Source of the DNA: Aphrocallistes beatrix
Taxonomy: Eukaryota; Porifera; Hexactinellida; Sceptrulophora; Aphrocallistidae
Reading direction: 5' to 3'
Length of the DNA stretch: 64,000 bases
Assembly: GCA_963281255.1 (NCBI GenBank)
Contig: OY725497.1
Span: forward strand, 4,580,968-4,644,967
Part shown: piece by piece, positions 1 to 9,645 of the stretch
Layout of the letters: every line of letters begins with the position of its first letter
Position numbering within the stretch: the first letter of the stretch is position 1
Program-made: the position numbers and the translations under genes
The notes under the pieces: model-generated
Told to the model about the DNA's origin: nothing
What the model saw: only the letters and a program-made list of their open reading frames with translations
Database searches by the model: none

Positions 1-2
1 AG

Positions 3-497
3 GATTATCTGAACAAACGCATCCTCTCTCTCGTGACTGAGAAGCTAGCCATGATAGACGTGTTCTCGATGAAGTCCACTGTCCGTCTACAGGCAATCGA
101 TAATCTCACCAAATTCTCAACCCCCGCGGTCATGCAGTCGCTAGCCGAACTGCTCGCAGAAGAAGATGCCAACGTCCGGACAGTGGCTTGCATTACCCTC
201 GGGAAACTCGGGAAGGCCGGGGTAGAGCTAGCTCCGGGAACCATGGACTCACTCATGCGCATTCTCGGAGACAAAGACCGACTCGTGCGAGAAGCTGCGT
301 GTATAACGCTCGGGAGATTGAAAGCTAACCAGGCTGTCCCCACTCTCGTGAACATCTGGAGGAACGATTTCATCCACACTGTAAGGGTAGCTGCGAGCAA
401 TGCCCTGAAACAGATGGACAGTGAGCAAGCGAACGAAGCTGTGTATCTAACTGAGAAACTTCTCAGCGAAGTTAAAGCTTTGAGTGAAGCGAACTGA
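3..497 (+). CDS. HEAT-repeat protein, 3' end only (HEATR4-like?)
   Basis: The reading frame is open from the left edge of the window (codon starting at base 3) to a TGA at 495-497, so only the last 164 residues are present and the gene starts outside. At least three helical repeats of HEAT/PBS-lyase type are visible, with the recurring pattern VRxxACxTLGxL (VRTVACITLGKLG, VREAACITLGRLK, VRVAASNALKQM). Such repeats form a superhelical protein-binding scaffold. The arrangement resembles the C-terminal part of HEATR4 of animals, but repeat proteins look alike, so no symbol is given. The frame ends in a short acidic/amphipathic tail. That it codes is fairly certain; the family assignment is not. 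Confidence 0.75.
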   Translation, partial: DYLNKRILSLVTEKLAMIDVFSMKSTVRLQAIDNLTKFSTPAVMQSLAELLAEEDANVRTVACITLGKLGKAGVELAPGTMDSLMRILGDKDRLVREAACITLGRLKANQAVPTLVNIWRNDFIHTVRVAASNALKQMDSEQANEAVYLTEKLLSEVKALSEAN

Positions 498-1125
498 ACT
501 TTATTCCCTGTTGTTAGTTCCCTTAGGTTGTGTGAGTGACACGTATTCTATTTTTATCTTGATTCATGAGTATGTCTATTTATATACATGTTTACTCAAC
601 TTCTTATTTCGTATTTGAGCCAACACTAATCTGACAATCCCGTAATTCCATTGGTCACTGTTGGTTGGTTGGACACTACCCCCGTATCTAATTTTAGTAA
701 CATTATAATGGCATATTTGGTGTCATTTTCAACAATGGCGTCATCAATGCTAAGTACGCATTTCATGGAGTTGGTAATGTTGTTGTTGTTCTGTTTGTTA
801 TTTTATCGGTCGTAGCAGTTCATATCTCTGCTCCATCAATTCATGACAGATTCCATCAAATTGTATGAGTGTTTAGTACAGTGTAACTCTCGACATTCCA
901 CGGATTTATAAAATAGGAAACCTCTTCTGAGGTACGGCACATTTCTGAAATATGGTACGAACCCATTCTCCTGATTAACATTTCTGCTATATATAAATGA
1001 TACATTGTGAACCTTCGAGATATGGCACAGGCATTCCCATAGTGTCGCATTTCAGAGGTTTACTTTTGTGGAACCTCCCCCAGATACAATTTTTTTAAGA
1101 AAATCTGGTATATATTTATCTTAGA
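498..1125. other. intergenic, AT-rich, no gene seen
   Basis: This is the 3' flank of the HEAT-repeat gene. It holds short open frames on the minus strand that have no codon bias or splice sites, and I see nothing conserved. Confidence 0.5.
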
Positions 1126-1197
1126 GGCTTGTTGGTCTAGTGGTATGATTCTCGTTTCGGGTGCGAGAGGTCCCGGGTTCAACTCCCGGACAAGCCC
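1126..1197 (+). tRNA. tRNA-Pro (anticodon CGG)
   Basis: A 72-base tRNA folds cleanly. The acceptor arms GGCTTGT / ACAAGCC pair over seven bases, with discriminator C at 1197. The A box TGGTCTAGTGG and B box GGTTCAACTCC are intact, and the loop TTCGGGT carries anticodon CGG between a CTCGT/GCGAG stem. There is no intron and no encoded CCA, as expected in a eukaryote. A T5 run at 1202-1206 is the RNA polymerase III terminator. The sequence is very close to animal cytosolic tRNA-Pro. Confidence 0.95.
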
Positions 1198-1201
1198 TAT
1201 C

Positions 1202-1206
1202 TTTTT
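1202..1206 (+). terminator. Pol III terminator of tRNA-Pro
   Basis: A run of five T starts five bases after the tRNA 3' end. Confidence 0.7.
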
Positions 1207-1482
1207 GACTAAAACCCAAACAATACACAGTTACAGAGCAGAGTCCCTGGTTCGAATCTCACAGTTGTTAGATTCGTTTATTTGTTAAATTGTTCCAATT
1301 ATCCATAACGATTTTATTTTACGTATCCCTGGTCATTGCATTTCAAATATTTGGATATGTACGTACTTGAGTGGGGAATAATTATAATTTACACAATACA
1401 TTGCAATATACATTTTGAGTGCAATAACTCGAATTCATAATTCTAAAATATTATTTACTATTTTATTTTTTAAGTAAACAAA

Positions 1483-2271
1483 TCACTCCAATCTTCTGAT
1501 CTTAAACTCTGAACCCAGCAGTCCTGGCATTTTGAATCCATCCAAAGTCTCCCCATCATCTGAGTAGAAAAGCAGTTTCTCTCCGTGCACCCCTTTCACT
1601 TGTCTCTCGTGGCATGAATGGCCATTTTGCTCTCTTACTCGGACCTGTAGCTCGTTATTCCCAACTTCCACCAAGTTCAATTTATCATACCCTAACCCGT
1701 ATCCAACTAAATCCAACCCTAACACCTTTATCTTCATAACCGACACATTGTGTACTCCGTAGTTCCCTGTATATCTCCTCAACAAGTCTAGTCTCGCCGG
1801 GCTATGCTTGCTGATCAGGTCTCTGGTAAGACTGTGAGAGACCAGGGATGGGATCAGTTCTCTGTAAATACGCGCAATTAGCCAGTCGAGCTCGTAGTTC
1901 ACTGCTCCATTCCATAGCGACACAAACCCAACCTAGGAATGTACATAAAATAAGTTGTATTGTTCAATAATAACTTAATCAAGCTTATCATACAACACTA
2001 TGCTAGCAATTTCTTCATCATCATCATGAATTTTGTTGAATGGAATGAATTTGTGTTAACTATCCCTGTTCCACCACTGTTGCATCAGTTCAATTCAATT
2101 ATTTATAGAATCAAGTATTATGTATTTTGATCTGAACTCACTAATACAAACACCATGGATGTCGAAATTTGTTCGTATTTAACATATTTTCCTCCGTAAT
2201 GGGTATAATACAGAAGTGGATGCGTAACGATGGTTGCCTTTCTACCACTTAGAAGTAATTACATTCAGTAA

Positions 2272-2312
<41 letters not shown>

Positions 2313-4201
2313 CGAGAAACAAATGAGTTTAATAAGTACAATATTATCACCATGGACTGACCTGGAGTTCTGTGATGTATGAAAATACACATTTGTATCC
2401 AGGCAAATCCCCCACGTAGAACCTGACAAGGTAGCCTGCCACCATCTTCAAGTGGAAAGGCATTCCTAAGAGGGACCTTCCGTCCGGGAATATAAAGCTT
2501 GGGTGTCCCATCTGCTGCCTCCACGAAGGCGACACGAAACTCGTAGCAATCTGACCCCCAAACCTGAAAAAAATGTGTAACACATCTGAATTTAAGTTAT
2601 TTCTGTTTGCGCTGACTCGTAATAGTTCTGCACGTGAAATTTGGTCCGGATTTTACGAAAAAAATTTCAAATTTTATTCATGATCTGTTGCATTTGAATA
2701 CAAATAATAGAGAATATTTATATTTCATTGGTGGAGTATATTTTATGTCGGTTAGTTACAGTTACAGTGGAAAATTGATTATTTCAGTGAACATATCCGT
2801 ACATAATGATCTTATAAAGCAGGCACCTCACTCTCCCTTACAACTCATTGTACCTAGCACTTCTTATTGTTAATTACCTATGAGCTTCGTAGAACAACTC
2901 TGTGAGTTGGCAGAGATCCTTGACACAGGAGTACATCTCGGCCGCGGGAGAGTACCACCCTGTGGTCATATTGAAAAACACCTCTCTGAAGTTCTCTGTG
3001 TACCCAGTTGCTCTGTCTTCAGGGGCAGAGTCAATGTCCACGGAAGTGGAGCAAGATCCCATCGGAGATAGGATTTTATTTTTCAGTAAGGAGGCGTAGC
3101 TCGATGAATCTAAGACGGTTATCCTAATCAACTCGTGCATCCGAATTTTAAATTGAAACTTTTGCAATTTATTTTCTCTCAAATTCTAACATTAGACGAG
3201 GTGTTAATGGGAATTCGTACTAAATATAGATTGCTAGAATTTAACAAAATTCCACTTACTTGTGATGTCCACTAAAAAGTGTCCGAGGATAGAGAATGCC
3301 AGGTTGCTAAGGTGCGGAGTATGGAATGCAGGTCCGACATAGTGCTCAGGCCTGATTCCCGCTAGAATCTCATCTGTCGTTTTCTCACAGTAGTTGTGCG
3401 TGACGTAATCAACGGGGTGTTGACACACACCCCATTTCGGTAAGCCACTCATGTGTGTTAGAATCTGTCTGAAAGTCAGTTGTGTGTGAGAGTATGGGTT
3501 TATCAGTCTATATTTAGAATCGTACTTGGACAGTGGATCATCTATTGAATCCAGTGTGCCATCATCTACCAAAGCGAACACGAGAAGAGCTGTGTATATC
3601 TGAGAGAGGGGAATACGTCAGTAGATATTGCATTTACCAGATTATCTCAACCTTTTTGGCTCTTGAATACAAACCACAATTTTAGATCTGATTCTAATAA
3701 TATCTATGTTCAACTAGGTATACCTATTCTAATTTTAAATCGTTATTGACATTATGTTCAATTGTCTCTTAAAAATCTCTTAACATTTTCCTAAGTACAT
3801 TTTGATATCAAAAAAATTCCAACAGATCAGGAAATTTATCTGTGGCATAAATATGGTTAACACCTACTGTAGACACACAGTACCTGAGTGACTTCTGATA
3901 TCTTGAATGGTGTTTCTGTGTTCGGCCGTCGAGTAGATCCTGCTTCGATCGATCCGATCCCATTGGCCCACAGAACGGCCCCTTTGTAGCTCACACCTGC
4001 CATAATCCCTCTGGCGGAAGTCTCCGATATGCTGGACTGAAGAAGTTGCTTCACTCTCTTGAGGGAATGTTTCAAGGACACTGGGATATAATTCTTAACC
4101 GGCGCCGGTTTGGGTTGGAGAGGGCAGTATTTACTCGAAAATGCAGAATCAATTACTGCGATTAACTGAATTGTTACTATTATTATAACGCGAATTAGCA
4201 T
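1483..4201 (-). CDS. secreted beta-lactamase-like (serine hydrolase fold) protein, catalytic motifs lost
   Basis: Five exons (minus strand) are 3884-4201, 3260-3599, 2878-3109, 2362-2563 and 1483-1932. All introns are GT-AG and the phases join exactly to give 513 residues. An N-terminal hydrophobic signal or anchor (about residues 5-20) precedes a short linker with CPLQPKP, as in the LACTBL1 branch of the class C beta-lactamase/PBP-like family. Fold landmarks are present: LDDPLSKY-like, the LTxxQILTHMSGLPKWG block, SNLAFSILG, YASLLKNKILSPMG and GDLPGY. The catalytic SxxK, expected at FRIGSISK, reads FKISEVTQ across the exon 1/2 junction, so Ser becomes Glu and Lys becomes Gln. The YxN motif reads LSN, so Tyr is lost. 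The third motif is YVG. The protein is therefore probably a non-catalytic binding protein or an inactive enzyme. Exon 5 carries the domain after the barrel. A TATA box lies 55 bases upstream of the ATG. Confidence 0.85.
2275..2313. repeat. (AAC)n microsatellite
   Basis: About twelve perfect CAA/AAC triplets lie in the last intron of the beta-lactamase-like gene. On the minus strand they read as a poly-Cys frame, which is an artefact. Confidence 0.9.
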
Positions 4202-4254
4202 TTTTTCGCTTTTAAGACAGTTTGGGTTATTTGATACGAGTTTCTCTCTCTAGT

Positions 4255-4264
4255 CTTTATATAC
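4255..4264 (-). promoter_or_regulatory. TATA box of the beta-lactamase-like gene
   Basis: On the minus strand GTATATAAAG lies 54-63 bases upstream of the start codon at 4201. This fits a start site about 25-30 bases downstream and a short 5' leader. Confidence 0.6.
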
Positions 4265-4744
4265 AACCTTGCGATCTGCAACACCTTAACCTTCTAGTTC
4301 TTCTAACAAAGCCGAATCGAGCTATATTAAGCGGACGTTTTTCGATCGATAGAGCAGAGTTATCTTGTCCTTATCTGGTAGATATTTTCCTGTTTGAGCG
4401 ATTAGGTTCATCTTCATTCTGCGGTTAAGAATTGATATCTAAGTCTGGAGATTAGATCTTATTATGATTTTTCGGTTTGCATAGTTATTTCTTGGCTTTA
4501 ATTATAATCACTGATTATCTTTGGGAACTTCCTAGGATTCTGCGCTGTGTATCTACTGAATGGCATGGCTGTTTCCTAACATTTATTAGCTTTCAATGTA
4601 TGATACCTAGTGCATTGAGCTTTTATCACAGAAATATTTAGCACGTGTTGAATCAACTATGTAATCGTAATCTCCACATTTTAACAAGTTAGTGAACTAA
4701 CATTCAAATTCTGAATCGATTCATCATCCCATACAACTCATGTG

Positions 4745-5223
4745 CACCAACCGGACAAAAGTATTCCAACACTTGATTCTTTTCCATACAAATAATACTA
4801 AAATGGGTCTATTCATGAAGAGGGTTGCTTCTAAACGGTATGGGATACAGCTAATCGGGTTCCAGATTCGAATAATACGCATTCAAATTAGTCACAGGTT
4901 AATTTTTCTAATTAATCATTCATTCCTAACTTTTTGTAATTATCAATCAGTGCCACTTTATGCCACATACACCCATTTTGACCACTATACATGATGGCAA
5001 TGAATTACCTATGGTGGCTCAGGCTGATAAGATTGTTCATTGAGTTGAGTAATTTATTAGTTATGTTAAACTATGACTAATTCGAATGTGTAGATTTCGA
5101 ATCTGAAATCAGATTTTTAGTATCTCTTAGAATTTGAACGTATTGCCCTTCATGAAAAAATCCGATTTAGTATTATTTGTATGGGAAAGAATCAAGTGTT
5201 GAAATACTTTTGTCCGGTTGGTG
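4745..5223. mobile_element. MITE, family 'CCGGACAAAAGTATT'
   Basis: Long terminal inverted repeats (about 60 bases) start CACCAACCGGACAAAAGTAT on the left and appear as the reverse complement on the right. The right flank is TA and the left flank is TG, so the left side has probably mutated. The interior has no coding capacity. It is related to the element at 23438-23808, which has clean TA duplications, so a Tc1/mariner-type origin is likely (inference). The element fills most of the gap between the two neighbouring genes. Confidence 0.75.
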
Positions 5224-5287
5224 TATATACGACACAATGATGTTTCGTTATTACACTAACTTATAGAAATACGTTCACTTTAGAGGA

Positions 5288-6358
5288 ATGGAAAGAGTAG
5301 AGAGGCCTTCTGAGATTGAACATAAGAAAGATATTTGGGCAGCAGCCTTGGATTTAAAGCGCCAAGCTCCTAATAAGCAAGTCGAGTCCGCCATTTTTCT
5401 GCTTGGGAGTTCGTTCTCTGGTAAAACCTCGATTATCCTCCGTTTCTTAGATCGAGACGAGCCCGCCAATCCATCTATAGCCTTAGAGTACACGTACGGC
5501 CGGCGCACAGTCCCGGAAACCTCCCTACGACAACTCTGCCACATTTGGGAGTTGGCAGAGGGTGGGGCGGGAGAGTTAAGCGGCCTCTTGAGTATCCCGA
5601 TCACTTCGTGCTCTATAAATAGCCTGTCTATCGTTCTCGTACTGGATCTGTCTAAACCGACAGAATTGTGGCTGACATGGGAATCTTGCATTACGGCGCT
5701 GAAGAGTAGGATTAACCAAGTGGCACAAAAGTGTCACAGAGAAGAAGTGGCCTTGCTGAAGTCTCGTGCCACTGCACCATATGGCCCCGACCACCCCGAC
5801 AAAGATCTTTTGGCGCCACTCTTAACTCGGTTTGTGATTATCGGCGCAAAATACGACTTATTTAAGGAATTCCCGATTGAGCAGCGGACTGTCGTCTGCA
5901 AAACTCTGCGTTTCCTTGCGCACATCCATGGTGCGACTCTCCAGTTCTTCTCAACCAAGTCTGAAGGCCTCTGCACCCGAGTTAGGAATCTCCTCTCGCA
6001 CCTGGCCTTCGAGAACCCGTCCAAGCCCAGCCAGACCCTCTCCCTGGACCCGAATAAACCGATCATTGTCCCCGCGGGTCGCGACACTCTCGGACAAATC
6101 GGGGCGCCCTCATTTCCGGGCGACCACTCTTTCAAAGCGGATAGCTCCAGCATCAAAACCCCTTCTGACCTGTGGAAGACAGCCTTCGTGTCCTATTTCT
6201 CCCAAGAGGACAAGACACACGCACCCAGACAAGACCCAGCCACAGACCCGAAATTCCTGGAGCCCAGAATCGATGCGATGTTCGCTAAGAAACAAACAGA
6301 ATTGGAAGATTTGATAAAAGAGAAAGCGACAGCCAAGAAAAATCGGAAAGAATCTTAA
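5288..6358 (+). CDS. DYNC2LI1: cytoplasmic dynein 2 light intermediate chain 1
   Basis: A single exon encodes 356 residues (human is about 351). It is the light intermediate chain of dynein-2, which drives retrograde intraflagellar transport in cilia. The P-loop-like GSSFSGKTS is at residues 40-48. The family blocks DRDEP..ALEYTYGRR (about 57-75), the LVLDLSKP strand, VIIGxKYDxF, the CKTLRFxAH stretch and GQIGAP follow in order along the whole length. The C-terminus is a charged helix (ELEDLIKEKATAKK), as in the family. The ATG at 5288 is the first in-frame start after upstream stops and aligns with the family start. No intron is present, although several neighbouring genes are multi-exon. 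The assignment is very firm. Confidence 0.96.
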   Translation: MERVERPSEIEHKKDIWAAALDLKRQAPNKQVESAIFLLGSSFSGKTSIILRFLDRDEPANPSIALEYTYGRRTVPETSLRQLCHIWELAEGGAGELSGLLSIPITSCSINSLSIVLVLDLSKPTELWLTWESCITALKSRINQVAQKCHREEVALLKSRATAPYGPDHPDKDLLAPLLTRFVIIGAKYDLFKEFPIEQRTVVCKTLRFLAHIHGATLQFFSTKSEGLCTRVRNLLSHLAFENPSKPSQTLSLDPNKPIIVPAGRDTLGQIGAPSFPGDHSFKADSSSIKTPSDLWKTAFVSYFSQEDKTHAPRQDPATDPKFLEPRIDAMFAKKQTELEDLIKEKATAKKNRKES

Positions 6359-7324
6359 TTCCATTTTTTACGGTTGTCTCTTGTATTAATTTAGTTACAT
6401 TGCACTTGAAAATTGATCAGATTGCATGTGATATATATTTAGGATTGTGAAGATTCAAACTTAAACCTAACTTGCTCGACTGTTAAAGGGTTTGAATTAG
6501 AAGCTTGGCCTAAGTGGTGGGTGGCAGTGCGACACATGTCTACAAACGAACCTAACATCCTTGAATTTGCCAGTTCATGTAACTTCATTCCACAAACATT
6601 TGAACATTTATCATTAGTAATATTCTGCATTTTTGAAACGTGTAATGGTCTGATAGAACATGTTGTTCGCTTTATACACGTGTATTCCCAAATCGGGAAC
6701 GATGCTCGTTTAGACCACACAATTGTGCAATTATGCCATTGGAATCGATTTCATCCGAAATCTTTTGATCTAATCTCTCCTGATTGCTACGTAATGATAT
6801 TAATCAACTCGAACTTTGCACTTACACGTTTCACAGAGCTGTTATTTCTCTCAAATCCTTAGCAATAACATAAGTTTTGATTACAATGTTTAATATTCAT
6901 CATCGGCATTCCATTAAAAATTTTTAATGCACTAAAGTTCCCTCATTGCTTCGTTCAGAATTATTTAAACTATCAAATATTAGGAGAATTCTCAATCACA
7001 ATTTTTTTCGATTAAAATTTATTGTTGATATGATTATAAGGGCTTCGAGGTTAGTGCACCCAACGAACAAATTGAATCTTGGCATGTCTGTCCATTTGGA
7101 TTTGATGTATTTCTTGGAATATTTAGTGCAATTGAGTAAAGTGTCCCGATATAAATAATTTAATTAGGTCAGGTTTCCATTAATCCCTTTTTCTTTTGGT
7201 TCATGGAAGATATCAGAGGTTCCACGAATCTAGGAACTCATATAACAGCGAAAATCGTGTGAGAAACCTGAGTGATTCTTTCGGTTAAAACAGCCTTACA
7301 TTTGAACAATTTTCACGAGTTACA
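6359..7324. other. intergenic, no gene seen
   Basis: An AT-rich stretch holds open frames of up to 113 codons (for example 6521-6862) without splice sites, recognisable domains or a TATA box. I see no coding support. Confidence 0.5.
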
Positions 7325-7326
7325 TA

Positions 7327-7497
7327 CAGTCGACTCCGCTTAATAGGGTCACATCGGTCAGAGGACATTTTGGCCCGATTAAGCGGAGAACCCTATTAAC
7401 CGAAACTATTTTGTATTAGCTTCTATTTGTGAGAGCTATTCCGGTCCTGCCAAAAGTGGCCCGATTAAACAGTGGCCCTATTAAGCGGAGTCGACTG
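7327..7497. mobile_element. MITE, 'CAGTCGACTCCGCTTAATAGGG' family, copy 1
   Basis: A 171-bp element has near-perfect terminal inverted repeats beginning CAGTCGACTCCGCTTAATAG and TA duplications on both sides (7325-7326, 7498-7499). The ends and TA target fit a pogo/Tc1-mariner-type MITE. It shares its interior with 15637-15824, where the interior runs in the opposite orientation. Confidence 0.88.
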
Positions 7498-7590
7498 TAT
7501 TTTCGAAAAAGATCCTTTTTCTAAATCAATTCAAATACATTCCTAATTACAAGTCTCACGACTATGCAACTAGCCAACTATCTTATGACT

Positions 7591-7600
7591 GATATAAATA
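7591..7600 (+). promoter_or_regulatory. TATA box upstream of the 7648 gene
   Basis: GATATAAATA lies 48-57 bases before the ATG at 7648. Confidence 0.5.
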
Positions 7601-7647
7601 CTCGGGAGAATGTATGGCAATATCTTTCGCTAACTCTCGAATTCTGA

Positions 7648-8760
7648 ATGGGTAGGATTACTGCTTGTATATCAAGCACCGTAGCGTGCCTTGTCTGCTA
7701 TTTTATCATCATGATATTCTGGATAGTTTTTCTCGCTTTACAATTTTCTGCCACTCCTGAAAACATTCCAATTCCATTCTCCATTCCTTTCGGATCTGAT
7801 ATGCGTATTGACTATCAAGACAGTCCTTGTAGCAGCATCGAGATTGACACAGTTGACCCTGTGTATGAGTTTACTGTGTACTTAACCATTGAGGATGAAG
7901 TCCAAGCCAGAGAGAGTGTAGAACAGGTTCTGGTCAATGCTACGTTTGGGGTTGGGAGGAATTCGGGTCAGCTGTCGTACTACGGAGTGCCAGTGGTCGC
8001 TAGGGGAGATGAAGTCAGTTTGTCTGTGCGAGCTATCGACCAGGCGAGTGCACCGCAATCAGTGGACATCTCTGTTTACGATTTAGACGGTTTCTCGCAG
8101 CTAAATGCTAACTCAGCCACAAACCCCAAATTCATTTATAATCTCGACAGGTCCTGCCTCCTCTCTGCCACTGGATGTGTCGCCAGTCCGACTGTAGAAT
8201 CTGAGGGTTGGGTCTACTTTGTTTTTGAGAGTGAACCCACTCCCTCCTCACTCCTCGTGTCCCTTAGTGCCACTGTCCGTAAGTACGATCTCGACCAATC
8301 AGTTTCAAGAGGCCAATGCACTCTGAACAGTTATTCCAAACAGTGTCGATTATTAACACCAAAAGAGACTTACAGAGTTAAGTACCAGCCGGTCACAGAC
8401 TACATTCCCTTCTCCCTCACCTACAAACCCCTTACCCGACTCCCTGCCAGTACCCTGCCACTTCAAGCCATCAACACCTCCACCGAACTCACATGGACGT
8501 GTATAAGGGCGGACACCTGGAGTAACACAGTCGTCTTGAGCATATTCAGTGTTCTGTTCGGTTTCATGTCTATCTTGGGGGTTGTTGTTATTGTTTCTTT
8601 TTGTTGTGATCGTTACATCCCGCAATCAACACGTACATCCTGCTTGAAGTCTCATTGCACTAAATCTGCCTCCTCTAAGCGTGAAATGCAACCACCGGAA
8701 TATTCAAACGTTGAGTCGTTGCCTCCATCTTACGACAACGCAACAGCAAATAAGGTGTGA
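7648..8760 (+). CDS. two-TM membrane protein with cytoplasmic PPxY motifs
   Basis: A single exon encodes 370 residues; I do not recognise the family. One membrane segment lies near the N-terminus (about residues 12-32). An ectodomain of about 260 residues, beta-rich and Cys-poor with a few paired cysteines, follows. A second segment of 24 hydrophobic residues spans about 295-318, and a 50-residue cytoplasmic tail ends the protein. The tail starts with a CC pair (a possible palmitoylation site) and ends with two PPxY motifs, PPEY (349-352) and PPSY (359-362). In known biology these bind WW domains of NEDD4-family ubiquitin ligases. If both segments span, both termini face the cytosol. A TATA box sits about 50 bases upstream of the ATG. 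Coding support is strong (length, bias, promoter); the function is unknown. Confidence 0.8.
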   Translation: MGRITACISSTVACLVCYFIIMIFWIVFLALQFSATPENIPIPFSIPFGSDMRIDYQDSPCSSIEIDTVDPVYEFTVYLTIEDEVQARESVEQVLVNATFGVGRNSGQLSYYGVPVVARGDEVSLSVRAIDQASAPQSVDISVYDLDGFSQLNANSATNPKFIYNLDRSCLLSATGCVASPTVESEGWVYFVFESEPTPSSLLVSLSATVRKYDLDQSVSRGQCTLNSYSKQCRLLTPKETYRVKYQPVTDYIPFSLTYKPLTRLPASTLPLQAINTSTELTWTCIRADTWSNTVVLSIFSVLFGFMSILGVVVIVSFCCDRYIPQSTRTSCLKSHCTKSASSKREMQPPEYSNVESLPPSYDNATANKV

Positions 8761-9186
8761 CTTTAGGAATATTAGTTAATTACTTAATTAACATTGTTTG
8801 TTGTTTGTTGTTTTATGTTTTTATTGTCATTTGACACTCAATTAAATGTTGATTAGTTTGAAATTAATTGAGTTTTGCCTTTGATGAAAACATAAATTCG
8901 CTAACGAATCCCAGTATCGACTTTAAAAGTTCTCTTTTCAAAATGTCCAATAACATTCTGTGAGTTTCATGAGAACAGCAAGCCATGCTTTGAGAATTCA
9001 TGTTTGAGTGACAATGCAAGTTTGTGACACGAATCAATTATTTGAGTTTTCAATAGCTTAGAATCATTAAAAGTTCTTAAATCCACGCAATATTCCACAT
9101 TCGTTAGTTTTAGGAGATTCGGTTTGTCTTTACCCGAATTCAATCTCGAGTTGCTAATTGATAAAATCTGACCAATGAATTTAATG
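8761..9186. other. intergenic, no gene seen
   Basis: This is the 3' flank of the PPxY membrane protein, AT-rich, with nothing recognisable. Confidence 0.5.
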
Positions 9187-9194
9187 CTTTAGAC

Positions 9195-9544
9195 CAGTGT
9201 TTCTCAAACTAATTTAACACACCGCCCCCTAATCAGGATTTTACTGTCGACACCGCCCCCGCCCTTACTCATGATCCGTAAGCATCAACAGTGTAATTAT
9301 TGTATTAATTAGTCACGGGAAACCATTGACAGTGTGATTATTGTACTTTCTAGCTCTAACGTTACAACTACAGTGAATGTTGAAATTTGTTTCAAAGATT
9401 GACCATCAATATTCTGGAATACACATTTTTTTTGAGGTTCGAATATCTACACAAAACACATTAGCGCCCCCTTACATTATAGCGCCCCCCAACAACCTTT
9501 CAGCGCCCCCTGGGGGGCTCTACGGCCCACTTTGAGAATCACTG
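9195..9544. mobile_element. hAT-type MITE with 8-bp target duplication
   Basis: A 350-bp element starts CAGTGTTTCTCAAACT and ends TTTGAGAATCACTG. It is flanked by the exact 8-bp duplication CTTTAGAC (9187-9194 and 9545-9552). The terminal sequence and the 8-bp duplication are typical of hAT elements. No transposase is present. The right half holds several GCGCCCCC tracts. Confidence 0.92.
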
Positions 9545-9645
9545 CTTTAGACGAACAGCAATTCGTGAATTGATACTTTTTACCATTCAATTTCCTGTTG
9601 ACACTTTCACTGTTCTATAATTAGATAATTAGCGAATGAGGTGAG

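Noticed and set aside
1238-1275. tRNA-like B box GGTTCGAATC after the tRNA-Pro
   Set aside because: No A box, no acceptor pairing and no cloverleaf could be drawn; it is at most a tRNA remnant.
2249-2524. minus-strand frame with a run of Cys
   Set aside because: The Cys run is the (AAC)n microsatellite in an intron; only part of the frame overlaps a real exon, in another phase.
6521-6862. 113-codon plus-strand frame
   Set aside because: No splice sites, promoter or recognisable protein features, and overlapping frames occur on the other strand.
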